From Gammaproteobacteria bacterium (GTDB lineage: Bacteria; Pseudomonadota; Gammaproteobacteria; Steroidobacterales; GCA-2729495), in the NCBI GenBank assembly GCA_015709695.1, contig CP054183.1, positions 1,476,992-1,540,991 on the forward strand: a stretch of 64,000 nt of DNA, read 5' to 3'. The notes beneath the pieces were generated by a model. It did no database searches, was not told the DNA's origin, and was given only the letters and a program-made list of their open reading frames with translations. Shown here piece after piece: positions 1 to 7,593 of the stretch. Every line of letters starts with the position of its first letter. The first letter of the stretch is position 1. The translations under genes and the position numbers were made by a program.

Positions 1-1246
1 AGCGCTTGAAGATGACGTCGCCGTAGGAGACGTAGAGGTCGCTGCCGTCGTCGGCATCGGCCTCCAGCGCGCGGGCCAGCGACAGCAGCTCGCCGGTGTC
101 GGCGTACTGCGGGTTGTCCACGTAGGCGAGTCCGGGCAGGTCGATGGCCTCGGGCAGGTAGCCGCGCACCACGGTGATGCGTTTGATGCCCGCGGCATTG
201 TAGGCGGCGACGATATGCGCCAGCAGCGGCTGGCCGCGCACCTCCACCATGGCCTTGGGCCGGTTCGCGGTGAGCTCGCCTAGCTCCGAGCCGCGCGAGG
301 CCGCCAGCACCACCACGCGCGCATCGTTGGCCTGCCGCGGCAGGTAGCGCTCCTCGGCCTCCTGCAGCTCGGATGCCCCCTGCAGGCGGAAGATCTCGCG
401 CACCGGCGCCACGCGGTCCTCCATGGCCTGCAGGTTCTGCTCGCGCGCCAGCGTGGCGGCGCAGGCCTGCATGGCGGGGATCGCCGCGCGCAGCAGGTGG
501 TTGGCCCAGATGGCGATGGAGAAGCCAGCCTCGCGGAACACGTCGGTGGGGGTGGCGTAGTACTTGGTGGGGACGATGACCACCGGGCTCCTGTCGGCCC
601 ATTCGCGCTTGAAGGCCAGCACCTCCTTGGGCGTGGCGAGCGCGCTGTGGATGAGGATGCCGTCGGAGCCGGCGGCGTGGTAGGCCTCGGCGCGGCGCAT
701 GGCCTCGGCCAGACCCCAGCCGGCGATGAAGGCCTCGACGCGGGTGATGATGCAGAAATCGTCGTCGCGCTGCGCGTCCTTGCCGGCCTTGATGCGGCTG
801 CAAAACTCGTCGATGTCGGCGAGCTGCTGCTTCTCGCCGTCGATGAAGCTGTTGGTCTTCGGGTAGATCTTGTCCTCGATGCACACCGCGGCCACGCCGC
901 GCTGCTCGAGCTTGCGCACCAGGCGGCGCACGTTGTTGAAGTTGCCGTAGCCGGTGTCGCCATCGAGCAGGATGGGCACGGTGGTGGCATCCACCATGAA
1001 CTCCAGCATCTCCAGCACCTGGGTCCAGGAGGCCTCGTTGCTGTCGCGCACGCCGTACTGCGCCGACATGCACAGGCCGCCGGCCCACAGGCCCCTGAAG
1101 CCGGCCTCCTCGCCGATGCGCGCGCTGATGCCGTTGTGGGCCTCGAGCAGGAATTCGAGTTCCGCGCTGTGCAGCAACTGGCGAAAGCGCGTGGTCCGGC
1201 GCAGCCGTCCGGATGAGGGTTCCGGTGCCCTGGGGTTCGCTGCCAT
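1..1246 (-). CDS. pepM: Phosphoenolpyruvate mutase fused to nucleotidyltransferase (3' end outside window)
   Basis: The frame reads leftward from an ATG at 1246 and stays open to the window edge, so the C-terminus is missing; about 415 residues are visible. Residues roughly 20-290 form an isocitrate lyase/PEP mutase barrel. It carries the PEP mutase signature [10 protein letters not shown] at 124-133, which matches EDK-x5-NS and separates true PEP mutases from C-C lyases, and DGDTGYG near residue 95. From about residue 300 a sugar-nucleotide-type nucleotidyltransferase begins ([13 protein letters not shown], then RPKAM). PEP mutase makes phosphonopyruvate, the entry point to phosphonates. PepM-NTP-transferase fusions are known to activate aminoethylphosphonate as a CMP derivative for transfer to surface glycans or lipids; the exact substrate here is inferred. 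The dioxygenase gene lies 17 bases upstream on the same strand. Confidence 0.9.
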   Translation of the reverse strand, partial: MAANPRAPEPSSGRLRRTTRFRQLLHSAELEFLLEAHNGISARIGEEAGFRGLWAGGLCMSAQYGVRDSNEASWTQVLEMLEFMVDATTVPILLDGDTGYGNFNNVRRLVRKLEQRGVAAVCIEDKIYPKTNSFIDGEKQQLADIDEFCSRIKAGKDAQRDDDFCIITRVEAFIAGWGLAEAMRRAEAYHAAGSDGILIHSALATPKEVLAFKREWADRSPVVIVPTKYYATPTDVFREAGFSIAIWANHLLRAAIPAMQACAATLAREQNLQAMEDRVAPVREIFRLQGASELQEAEERYLPRQANDARVVVLAASRGSELGELTANRPKAMVEVRGQPLLAHIVAAYNAAGIKRITVVRGYLPEAIDLPGLAYVDNPQYADTGELLSLARALEADADDGSDLYVSYGDVIFKR

Positions 1247-1263
1247 GATCTGCCCTGCCCGCT

Positions 1264-2052
1264 TCAGACGCGGTAGCGGTACTCCCGCCCCGCCTCGCGC
1301 TCGATGTCGGGCGGGTAGCTGGCGCGCTTGTCGGCGTAGTACTGCGCCAGGTGATCGCCCTCGCTGGCGCGATTGTAGGTGTAATAGAGCACGCGGCGCG
1401 CATCGCCGGTGTGGTTGGGCGCGGAACGGTGCGGGATGAAGGAATCGAAGAACACCGCGTCACCCGGTTCCGCCTCGATGTGCAGCCAGCGAAGGCCGGC
1501 GAGCTGCGCGGCATCGAGCGGCTCCCACTCGCGGCCGATCAGCCGGTGGGCGCCGGCGAAGCCGCTGGCCATCTCCAGGCAGCCGTTGGCGATGGTGGCG
1601 CGATCGACCGTGACCAGCGCGGTGATGTGCAGCGACGCATAGCGCGACCAGCCGGCCTGCACGTCCTGGTGGGGCTCGAAGCCGCCGCCACCCGGCAGCT
1701 TGAAGTTGATCTTGTCCTTGAACAGCACCGCCGGTTCGCCCAGCAGCTGGCCGCAGGCGCCCTGCAGCGCCGCGCCCGTCGCCAGGCTGCGGAAGCCCGC
1801 ATGCCAGGGCAGCACGTTTTCCATGCGGTTGAGCAGGCGCCGTCCGTCGCGCGACTGCTCGAAATACATCATGTGGCGGCCCGCGGTTTCCGGCCAGGCC
1901 TGCACCTCGTCGGTCCAGCGACGGATGTCCGCCACCTCGGCGGCACCGAACAGGCGCGGCACCACCACATGGCCCTCGGCGCGGAAGCGCGCCACCTGGC
2001 TGGCATCGAGCGGCCCGTCGACGGCCGCAACAGGACGAGCTTCAGCTTTCAA
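1264..2052 (-). CDS. PhyH-family Fe(II)/2-oxoglutarate dioxygenase, phosphonate-associated
   Basis: This is a 262-residue phytanoyl-CoA dioxygenase family protein. The Fe-binding facial triad is visible as H128-x-D130 (EPHQD) and H208 (FIPHRS), with R219/R220 placed to bind 2-oxoglutarate. The start is a TTG at 2052 with AGGA about seven bases upstream; no ATG lies between it and an in-frame upstream stop. It precedes the pepM fusion in the same orientation, so the two are probably co-transcribed. The closest functional model is PhnY-like hydroxylation of 2-aminoethylphosphonate at C1. In a biosynthetic setting it could hydroxylate an aminoethylphosphonate head group. The family is certain; the substrate is inferred from the neighbour. 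Confidence 0.82.
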   Translation of the reverse strand: MKAEARPVAAVDGPLDASQVARFRAEGHVVVPRLFGAAEVADIRRWTDEVQAWPETAGRHMMYFEQSRDGRRLLNRMENVLPWHAGFRSLATGAALQGACGQLLGEPAVLFKDKINFKLPGGGGFEPHQDVQAGWSRYASLHITALVTVDRATIANGCLEMASGFAGAHRLIGREWEPLDAAQLAGLRWLHIEAEPGDAVFFDSFIPHRSAPNHTGDARRVLYYTYNRASEGDHLAQYYADKRASYPPDIEREAGREYRYRV

Positions 2053-2202
2053 ATCATGTCCTATCTGTTTGATTCAACGACTGGAAGATCTACCCGACGA
2101 TCCATCGGCACGCCACCGCCCGCGGCCGCCGGGCCCGCGCCGCGGTGGAATTGTCCGCTGCGCCTGCCGGCTCCGCAATACGGCCGTCGCGGCCGGGCGT
2201 CC

Positions 2203-3141
2203 TCACCAGGGACCGTGGAACTCGAGCCGGTAGAGACGGGCCGGCACGCCGGCATCATCCGCATCGGTCACCGCCCAGCCACGGCCGGGATCGGCCGGGT
2301 CCAGGCAGAGGCCCTCGATCTTCTGGCCGTGCAGCGCGCCGGCGGCATCGCGGATCTCGATCCAGCGCGCGTGGCCGCGGCGGATGATGCCGGCCACCGA
2401 ACCGGCCACGGCGCCATCCACCGTGGCGCCGGCGCTGTCTTCGGCCGCGGCGACGAACAGCGTGCCGCCCGCCGGCGCCGCCGCGACATCGGTGAAGCCG
2501 AGCGCGATGCCGTCGAGCATGCCGAGATCGTAGCGCGTCACCCTGTCGGCCCCGGGCATCACCCCGGCGCCAGGTGACTGCGGCAGGAAGGCCTGCCGTG
2601 GCAGGTCCACGCTGGCATTGAAGCCACCGCGCCCGCCGCGGTTGAACAGGCGCAGCCCGCGCCCGCGGGCCAGGGCCCCTTCGATGTTGAGCACGCCACC
2701 GGTGAAATCGCCGGCCGCCCGCAGCATCGCATACAGCCCGTCCGCCGCCCGTACCGCCACCCGCGGCCGCAGCGGATCGGCGAGCTGTGCCAGGCGCCAG
2801 GGTGGCTTGCGGCTGCCCGAACTCAGCAGCAGCAGCGTTTCGGGCCCGGCGGCGGAACCGAAGCGCACGCAGGCCTCGAAATCGAAGCGTGGCGGGTCAT
2901 CGGCCGTCCTCGGCACCGGCACCGTGGTGACCCGGCCATCCCGCGGCTCCACCAGGGCCACGGCATCGGCGTCGTCCTGCACCAGGGCCAGGCGTCCGCC
3001 GAACCAGGCCAGGGCGGAACCCCCGCGCAGGGGCAGCCGCGCGCCGCCTGTATCGCGCCGGAACAGCTCCCGCTCGCCGACCACGGTGGCATGCAGCCGC
3101 GCATCACGCCGGGCGACGCAGCGCTTCACGATGGCGGGCAT
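2203..3141 (-). CDS. Hypothetical protein, 312 aa
   Basis: I do not recognise this protein with confidence. It starts with ATG at 3141, has no obvious signal peptide or membrane segment, and is rich in short Gly/Asp turns separated by hydrophobic strands, as in a beta-propeller-like fold. An example is the C-terminal stretch IEGLCLDPADPGRGWAVTDA. It lies 12 bases downstream of the secreted protein gene and is the last gene of the leftward run that begins with ubiD. The following 150 bases (2053-2202) separate it from the dioxygenase gene and show no feature beyond that gene's ribosome binding site. It may have entered the operon as an accessory protein. Confidence 0.6.
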   Translation of the reverse strand: MPAIVKRCVARRDARLHATVVGERELFRRDTGGARLPLRGGSALAWFGGRLALVQDDADAVALVEPRDGRVTTVPVPRTADDPPRFDFEACVRFGSAAGPETLLLLSSGSRKPPWRLAQLADPLRPRVAVRAADGLYAMLRAAGDFTGGVLNIEGALARGRGLRLFNRGGRGGFNASVDLPRQAFLPQSPGAGVMPGADRVTRYDLGMLDGIALGFTDVAAAPAGGTLFVAAAEDSAGATVDGAVAGSVAGIIRRGHARWIEIRDAAGALHGQKIEGLCLDPADPGRGWAVTDADDAGVPARLYRLEFHGPW

Positions 3142-3153
3142 GGGTTGCCGCGG

Positions 3154-3867
3154 CTAGCGCGGCGTGACCGGGGCATCCTCCCCGGTAGTGATGGTCGCGC
3201 CCGGCGGCATCTCGCCGGTGGCCACCGCCTCGATGTAGTCGACCGTCGGCAGGTGGCAGTACGCCTGGCCCTGGAACTTCTCGGGCAGGAAGCGCGTGAA
3301 CCAGCGGTCGTAGTCCTGGAAGAGGCCGGGCGACGACAGGTGGGTGCGACCGTCGGCAGCCGCGTGGATCGCCTGGAAATCGCCGAGGTAGGACCGCCCC
3401 GTGACATAGGGCTCGTCATCGTCGACGACGAAGGCAGCCGCGCGCGCCGCGGCGGCGGCATTCCCGGCCTGGCGCAGGGCGGCCACGGCCTGGTCGCGCG
3501 CCAGCCGTGTCAGGTCCGGGCAGGATCGCTGCGTGCCCGCCGCCTGCGGCCCGTAGACCGCGCGCAGCTGCGCGGCGGTCTTCACCTTGCAGGAGACGAC
3601 GATCGGCCGGCGACCGGCATAGGTCACCACCTGGTAGATGCGCAGCGGCTTCACGAAGGGCTTCGAGTGCCGGTAGGACGGCATGTCGGTGAACACCGTG
3701 TTCTCGCCGCGCAGCGAGGTGCCAGCCATCAGCTGCTGCACGGTCATGCAGAAATCCGCCGATGCCGGCGGCGGCAGTCTGCCGGCGGCGGGCTGCGCCC
3801 CCGCCACCGTGATGGCCGGCGCCGCGACCAGGCAGGCCACCAGGACCATCGATCGTCCGGAATTCAT
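3154..3867 (-). CDS. Hypothetical secreted protein, 237 aa
   Basis: The N-terminus (MNSGRSMVLVACLVAAPAIT then VAGAQ) is a classical signal peptide, so the protein is probably periplasmic. The mature part has four cysteines (in DFCMTV, VSCKVK, RSCPDL and AYCHLP), suggesting two disulphides, and a conserved-looking stretch around YDRWFTRFLPEKF. Its ATG overlaps the stop of the upstream lyase gene by four bases (ATGA at 3864-3867), which implies translational coupling and membership of the operon. No family is recognised. A role in handling the pathway substrate outside the cytoplasm is only a guess from context. Confidence 0.65.
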   Translation of the reverse strand: MNSGRSMVLVACLVAAPAITVAGAQPAAGRLPPPASADFCMTVQQLMAGTSLRGENTVFTDMPSYRHSKPFVKPLRIYQVVTYAGRRPIVVSCKVKTAAQLRAVYGPQAAGTQRSCPDLTRLARDQAVAALRQAGNAAAAARAAAFVVDDDEPYVTGRSYLGDFQAIHAAADGRTHLSSPGLFQDYDRWFTRFLPEKFQGQAYCHLPTVDYIEAVATGEMPPGATITTGEDAPVTPR

Positions 3868-4754
3868 GCGCTTCCCTGTTCCTCTCCGGGGCCCTGGTAG
3901 CGCTGCCCCTGCTCCAGCAGCGCCTGCGTGCCGATCACGGCGTTCATGCCGGCGAAATCCGCCATGCGATCGAGCATGTTGCGGGTCGTGCCGTCGCGCC
4001 GCAGGGTGGCCAGGTAGCCGGTGGCGGCATGGATCACCACCCGCAGCATGGCGCCGGGGAAGATGGCGAGGCGGAAGCCCAGTGCCTGCAGCTCGCCGAT
4101 GGACAGCAGCGGGCTGCGGCCGCCTTCCACCATGTTCGCCAGCAGCGGCACCCGGCCGCCGAGTTCACGGCCGACACGCGCGAAGTCCTCGTGGCTGCGC
4201 AGGGCCTCGACGAACAGCACGTCGGCGCCCGCCTCCGCGTAGGCATGGGCACGCTCCAGCCCGGCATCGAGGCCTTCCACGCCCACCGCGTCGGTGCGCG
4301 CGACGATCACCGTGCCGGCGTCGCCGCGCGCATCCTGCGCGGCGCGGATCTTGCCGACCATCTCGGCGGGCGACACCAGCACCTTGCCGTCGAGGTGCCC
4401 GCAGCGCTTCGGGCTGGCCTGGTCCTCGAGCTGGATGCCCGAGGCGCCCATGCGCTCGAGCAGGCGCACGGTGCGCTGCACGTTGAGCGCGTTGCCGAAG
4501 CCATTGTCCGCATCGACGATCAGCGGCAGCGTGACCCGCTCGCGGATGCCGGCCACGGTGTCGGCCACCTCGCTGAGCGTGGTCAGCCCGAGGTCGGGGC
4601 GCGCGATGCGGGTGAAGGCGATGCTCGCGCCGCTGACGTAGGCGCAGCCGAACCCTGCCTGCTCCACCAGCAACGCGGTCAGCGCGTCGTAGCAGCCCGG
4701 GGCGATGAAGGCCGGGCCGGCCAGCAGCTCGCGCAAACGGTGCGCAGGGGACAT
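3864..4754 (-). CDS. Isocitrate lyase/PEP mutase superfamily C-C lyase (2-methylisocitrate/2,3-dimethylmalate lyase-like)
   Basis: This is a 296-residue single-domain barrel. The lyase signature KRCGH at 116-120 contains the catalytic Cys118, and DADNGFG at 81-87 binds metal. The presence of KRCGH and absence of EDK-x5-NS mark it as a C-C bond lyase rather than a PEP mutase. Family members cleave 2-methylisocitrate, 2,3-dimethylmalate or oxaloacetate-like acids to a 2-oxoacid plus a shorter acid. The start codon overlaps the LeuD-like stop by one base (TGATG at 4752-4756). The adjoining LeuC/LeuD-like hydratase genes match the order of dimethylmaleate hydratase and dimethylmalate lyase in nicotinate fermentation. 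That analogy is inferred, and methylisocitrate lyase remains possible. Confidence 0.82.
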   Translation of the reverse strand: MSPAHRLRELLAGPAFIAPGCYDALTALLVEQAGFGCAYVSGASIAFTRIARPDLGLTTLSEVADTVAGIRERVTLPLIVDADNGFGNALNVQRTVRLLERMGASGIQLEDQASPKRCGHLDGKVLVSPAEMVGKIRAAQDARGDAGTVIVARTDAVGVEGLDAGLERAHAYAEAGADVLFVEALRSHEDFARVGRELGGRVPLLANMVEGGRSPLLSIGELQALGFRLAIFPGAMLRVVIHAATGYLATLRRDGTTRNMLDRMADFAGMNAVIGTQALLEQGQRYQGPGEEQGSA

Positions 4755-5275
4755 CAGCGGCTCTCCGTTGGCGGCCGGGACAGCCGCTGCCGAAGGTAGG
4801 GTAGCAGCCCGCCGGCGCCGACCATGGCCATGAGGTGGTCGGGAATGCCGTCGATGCGGTACTCGCGCCCGGTGTCGAGATTGCGCACCAGGCCAGCCAC
4901 GGGCTCGACTTCCAGACGCTGGCCGGCGTCGATCTCGCCGGCCGCCGGGAAGCACAGCGCCGGCAGGCCGAAGTTCAGCGCATTGCGATGGAAGATGCGG
5001 CCGAAGGACACGGCCAGCACCGCGCCCACCCCGAGGTGCACCAGCGCCATCGCCGCCTGCTCCCGCGCCGATCCCACGCCGAAACGACGGCCGGCGACGA
5101 TGATGTCGCCCGGCCGCACGCCGGCGGCGAAGGCCGGATCCACCGCCTCGAGGCAGTGGCGTGCCATCTCCGCCATCGGCGCCTTGAAGTACAGGCCGGG
5201 CGCCATGACATCGGTGTCGATGTCGTCGCCGAAACGCCAGGCGCGGCCCGACAGCACCGGCGGCGCGCCGCTCAA
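4754..5275 (-). CDS. Aconitase-family hydratase small subunit (LeuD-like)
   Basis: This 173-residue protein is the swivel domain of two-subunit aconitase-type hydratases. It shows DDIDTDVMAPG near the N-terminus and the substrate-loop motif GRRFGVGSAREQA around residue 70. The length suits the short LeuD/HacB/DmdB class. The start is a TTG at 5275 that overlaps the stop of the large-subunit gene (TTGA); a GTG at 5257 is the alternative. The stop shares one base with the lyase ATG. No leuA or leuB is nearby, so leucine synthesis is unlikely. The operon suggests hydration of an unsaturated dicarboxylate such as dimethylmaleate, citraconate or an analogue. Confidence 0.85.
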   Translation of the reverse strand: MSGAPPVLSGRAWRFGDDIDTDVMAPGLYFKAPMAEMARHCLEAVDPAFAAGVRPGDIIVAGRRFGVGSAREQAAMALVHLGVGAVLAVSFGRIFHRNALNFGLPALCFPAAGEIDAGQRLEVEPVAGLVRNLDTGREYRIDGIPDHLMAMVGAGGLLPYLRQRLSRPPTESR

Positions 5276-6561
5276 GCGAGGAACTCCCGCGGATCGGCGA
5301 TGCGGCCGGCCACGGCCGAGGCGGCCACGGTGTACGGCGAGCCGAGGTAGACCTGCGCGCTGCTGGCACCCATGCGGCCGCGGAAATTGCGGTTGGTCGA
5401 GGAGATGCACACTTCGTCTTCCCCCAGCACGCCCGCGCCCAGCGCCGCGCAGGCACCGCAGCCGCTCGGCAGCAGTGTCGCCCCGGCGGCGGTGAGCGCC
5501 GCGAGCGTGCCATCCGCGGCCGCTGCGGCCCAGACCTGCTGCGAGGCCGGTGCGACCAGCAGCCGCACGCCTGCCGACACCTGCCGGCCGCGCAGCACCT
5601 CGGCCGCGCAATGCAGGTCGCCGAGCTTCGCGCCCATGCAGGAGCCGATGTAGGCCTGGTCGATGCGCGTGCCGGCGAATTCCCCCGCCGCAGCCGAGTT
5701 TGCCGGCGAATGCGGCGCCGCCACCTGCGGGGCGAGCGAGGCGGCGTCGTAGCTGCACCGCTGCAGGTAGCGCGCCTGCGGGTCGCTGCGCCAGGAGAGC
5801 GCATCGGCAGCGGGCTGGCGGCCGGCCGCCTGCAATGCGGCCAGTGTCCGCGCGTCGGCTTCCACCAGCCCGGTTTCGGCGCCGAGTTCCGCGGCCATGT
5901 TGCAGAGCACGGCGCGCTCTTCCATGGACATCGCCGTCACGGTCTCGCCGCCGTACTCGATGGCACGCAGGGCGTTCTCCATGCCGAGCTCCCGGCACAG
6001 CAGCAGCATGATGTCCTTGGCGACGACGCCCCGCGCGAAGCGCCCCGACCATTCCACGCGGATGGTCTCGGGCACCGGCACCCAGATCTCGCCGGTGACC
6101 ACCACCCCGGTCATCTCGATGGCGCCCAGGCCCATGGCGTAGGCGCCGGCCGCGCCGGCGTTGCTGGTGTGCGAATCGCCGCCGCAGATGAACATGCCGG
6201 GCTCCACCAGGCCGCGCTCGAGCAGCAGCACGTGGCCGATGCCCTGCATGTCGAAGAAGCGGCGGATGCCGAACTCGCGGGCGAAGTCGCGGGTCAGGCG
6301 CAGGATGGCGGCGGACTCGGCATCCACCGCCGGCACGAAGTGGTCGGTCACCAGCACCAGGCGGTCCGGGTCGCGGACACCCACGCCCAGTTCGCGCAGC
6401 CGCGGCCAGATGCGCCGCGGGCCGCCGGAGTCGAGCAGCAGCACCAGGTCCACGCTGCAGGTGACCACCTCGCCCGGCCGCGGCTGCTGGCGGCCGCTGG
6501 CGCGCGCGATGATCTTCTGCGCCAGCGTCCGGCCGGTGCTGGCCGCAGGCGTCTCAGCCAT
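5272..6561 (-). CDS. Aconitase-family hydratase large subunit (LeuC-like)
   Basis: This is a 429-residue LeuC/HacA/DmdA-type large subunit. The three [4Fe-4S] ligands are visible as C308 (IGSCMG), C368 and C371 (SGCGAC), and CGGDSHTSNAGA at 126-137 is the usual aconitase-family substrate motif. The ATG at 6561 is chosen because MAETPAASTG leads straight into the conserved domain and overlaps the end of the upstream reductase by eight bases. The length fits the archaeal/bacterial short LeuC class. With the LeuD-like protein it should form a heterodimeric hydro-lyase in the cytoplasm. The substrate is not fixed by sequence; the adjacent lyase points to a 2,3-disubstituted malate or maleate. Confidence 0.87.
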   Translation of the reverse strand: MAETPAASTGRTLAQKIIARASGRQQPRPGEVVTCSVDLVLLLDSGGPRRIWPRLRELGVGVRDPDRLVLVTDHFVPAVDAESAAILRLTRDFAREFGIRRFFDMQGIGHVLLLERGLVEPGMFICGGDSHTSNAGAAGAYAMGLGAIEMTGVVVTGEIWVPVPETIRVEWSGRFARGVVAKDIMLLLCRELGMENALRAIEYGGETVTAMSMEERAVLCNMAAELGAETGLVEADARTLAALQAAGRQPAADALSWRSDPQARYLQRCSYDAASLAPQVAAPHSPANSAAAGEFAGTRIDQAYIGSCMGAKLGDLHCAAEVLRGRQVSAGVRLLVAPASQQVWAAAAADGTLAALTAAGATLLPSGCGACAALGAGVLGEDEVCISSTNRNFRGRMGASSAQVYLGSPYTVAASAVAGRIADPREFLA

Positions 6562-7534
6562 GGCAGCCGGACAGGCGGGCGCGCAGCCGCGCCAGGGCCA
6601 GCATGGCGTCGAGGGCCGGCGTGCGCACGTTGCGCAGGCGGCCGATCTCGGCCACGGCACCGGCGACCGGATCGAGCTCGATGCGCCGGCCGGCCTCGAG
6701 GTCCTGCAGCGAGGAGGTCTTGTGCGCCGACAGCGGTCGCGTCAGCTCCATGAGCTGGCGCGGCTGCATCGGCACGCGCACACCCAGGGTCGCGGCCACG
6801 CCGATGGCCTCCTGCATCAGCGCCTCGAGCGTGCCGGCGGTGGCCAGGTCATCGAGCATCTGGCCGAGCGTGGCGCCGGTGAGCAGGCTGACCGGATTGT
6901 AGGCGGCGTTGAGGGTGAGCTTGGTCCAGATCTCGGTGCGGATGTCCTGGCGCACCGGTGCCTCGAGGGCCGCGGCCGAGAGCATGGCGGCGATGGCGCG
7001 GACGCGGGTCGAGAGCGAGCCGTCGGGCTCGCCGAGCGAAAAGCGGTTGCCGTAGATGTGCTCGACCACGCCGGGCTCGGCCACGCGCACCGCGGGATAG
7101 ACCACGCAGCCGATGGCATGCTCGGGCCCGACCAGGCGCCAGAGCGATCCGCGCGGATCCACCGAGGTCAGCGTCGGGTTGATGCCGCCCGGCGTGGCGC
7201 GGAAGAAATACCACCAGGGGAAACCGTTGCCGACGGTGACCACGGCCGTGGCCGGCCCGAGCAGCGGGCGGAACTGCGATGCGACCACGGGCAGGTCGTT
7301 GGCCTTGACGGTCAGGAACACCACTTCCTGCTGGCCGGCTTCCTGCGGACTCGCCACGGCACGCAGCTGCACCGTCTCGCGCCGGCCGCGCTCCACCAGC
7401 ACCAGGCCGCGGGCACGCACTGCCTCGAGGGTGGCTCCGCGGGTGATGGCGGTGACCCGCACGCCGGACAGCGCGAGGCGTGCCGCGAGATAGCTGCCGA
7501 TGGCGCCGAGGCCGAAGACGCAGGCGGTGTTCAT
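6554..7534 (-). CDS. Ketopantoate reductase family (ApbA/PanE) protein
   Basis: This 326-residue protein has an N-terminal Rossmann fold with GLGAIGS at 8-14 for NAD(P)H, the family motif VKANDLP, and a C-terminal helical domain with KLTLNAAYNPVS carrying the conserved Lys and Asn. The family reduces branched 2-oxoacids such as 2-dehydropantoate. It sits 59 bases after the ubiD-like gene and overlaps the LeuC-like start, so it belongs to the catabolic operon rather than to a pantothenate cluster (no panB or panC is present). A role in reducing a pathway 2-oxoacid is inferred; true PanE activity cannot be excluded. Confidence 0.85.
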   Translation of the reverse strand: MNTACVFGLGAIGSYLAARLALSGVRVTAITRGATLEAVRARGLVLVERGRRETVQLRAVASPQEAGQQEVVFLTVKANDLPVVASQFRPLLGPATAVVTVGNGFPWWYFFRATPGGINPTLTSVDPRGSLWRLVGPEHAIGCVVYPAVRVAEPGVVEHIYGNRFSLGEPDGSLSTRVRAIAAMLSAAALEAPVRQDIRTEIWTKLTLNAAYNPVSLLTGATLGQMLDDLATAGTLEALMQEAIGVAATLGVRVPMQPRQLMELTRPLSAHKTSSLQDLEAGRRIELDPVAGAVAEIGRLRNVRTPALDAMLALARLRARLSGCHG

Positions 7535-7593
7535 CGGGCGGAATTATGGTCCAGGTGGCCGGCTTGCCGAAACCGTAACACCGGCACCTTCAA

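Noticed and set aside
3864..4754. Second PEP mutase
   Set aside because: It has KRCGH and lacks the EDK-x5-NS signature, so it should be a lyase.
4754..6561. Leucine-biosynthesis isopropylmalate isomerase (leuCD)
   Set aside because: No leuA or leuB is nearby and the genes are coupled to a C-C lyase and other catabolic-type genes; kept as LeuCD-like only.
6554..7534. Biosynthetic panE
   Set aside because: The family match is clear but the operon contains no pantothenate genes and overlaps a hydratase; a gene symbol would overstate the evidence.
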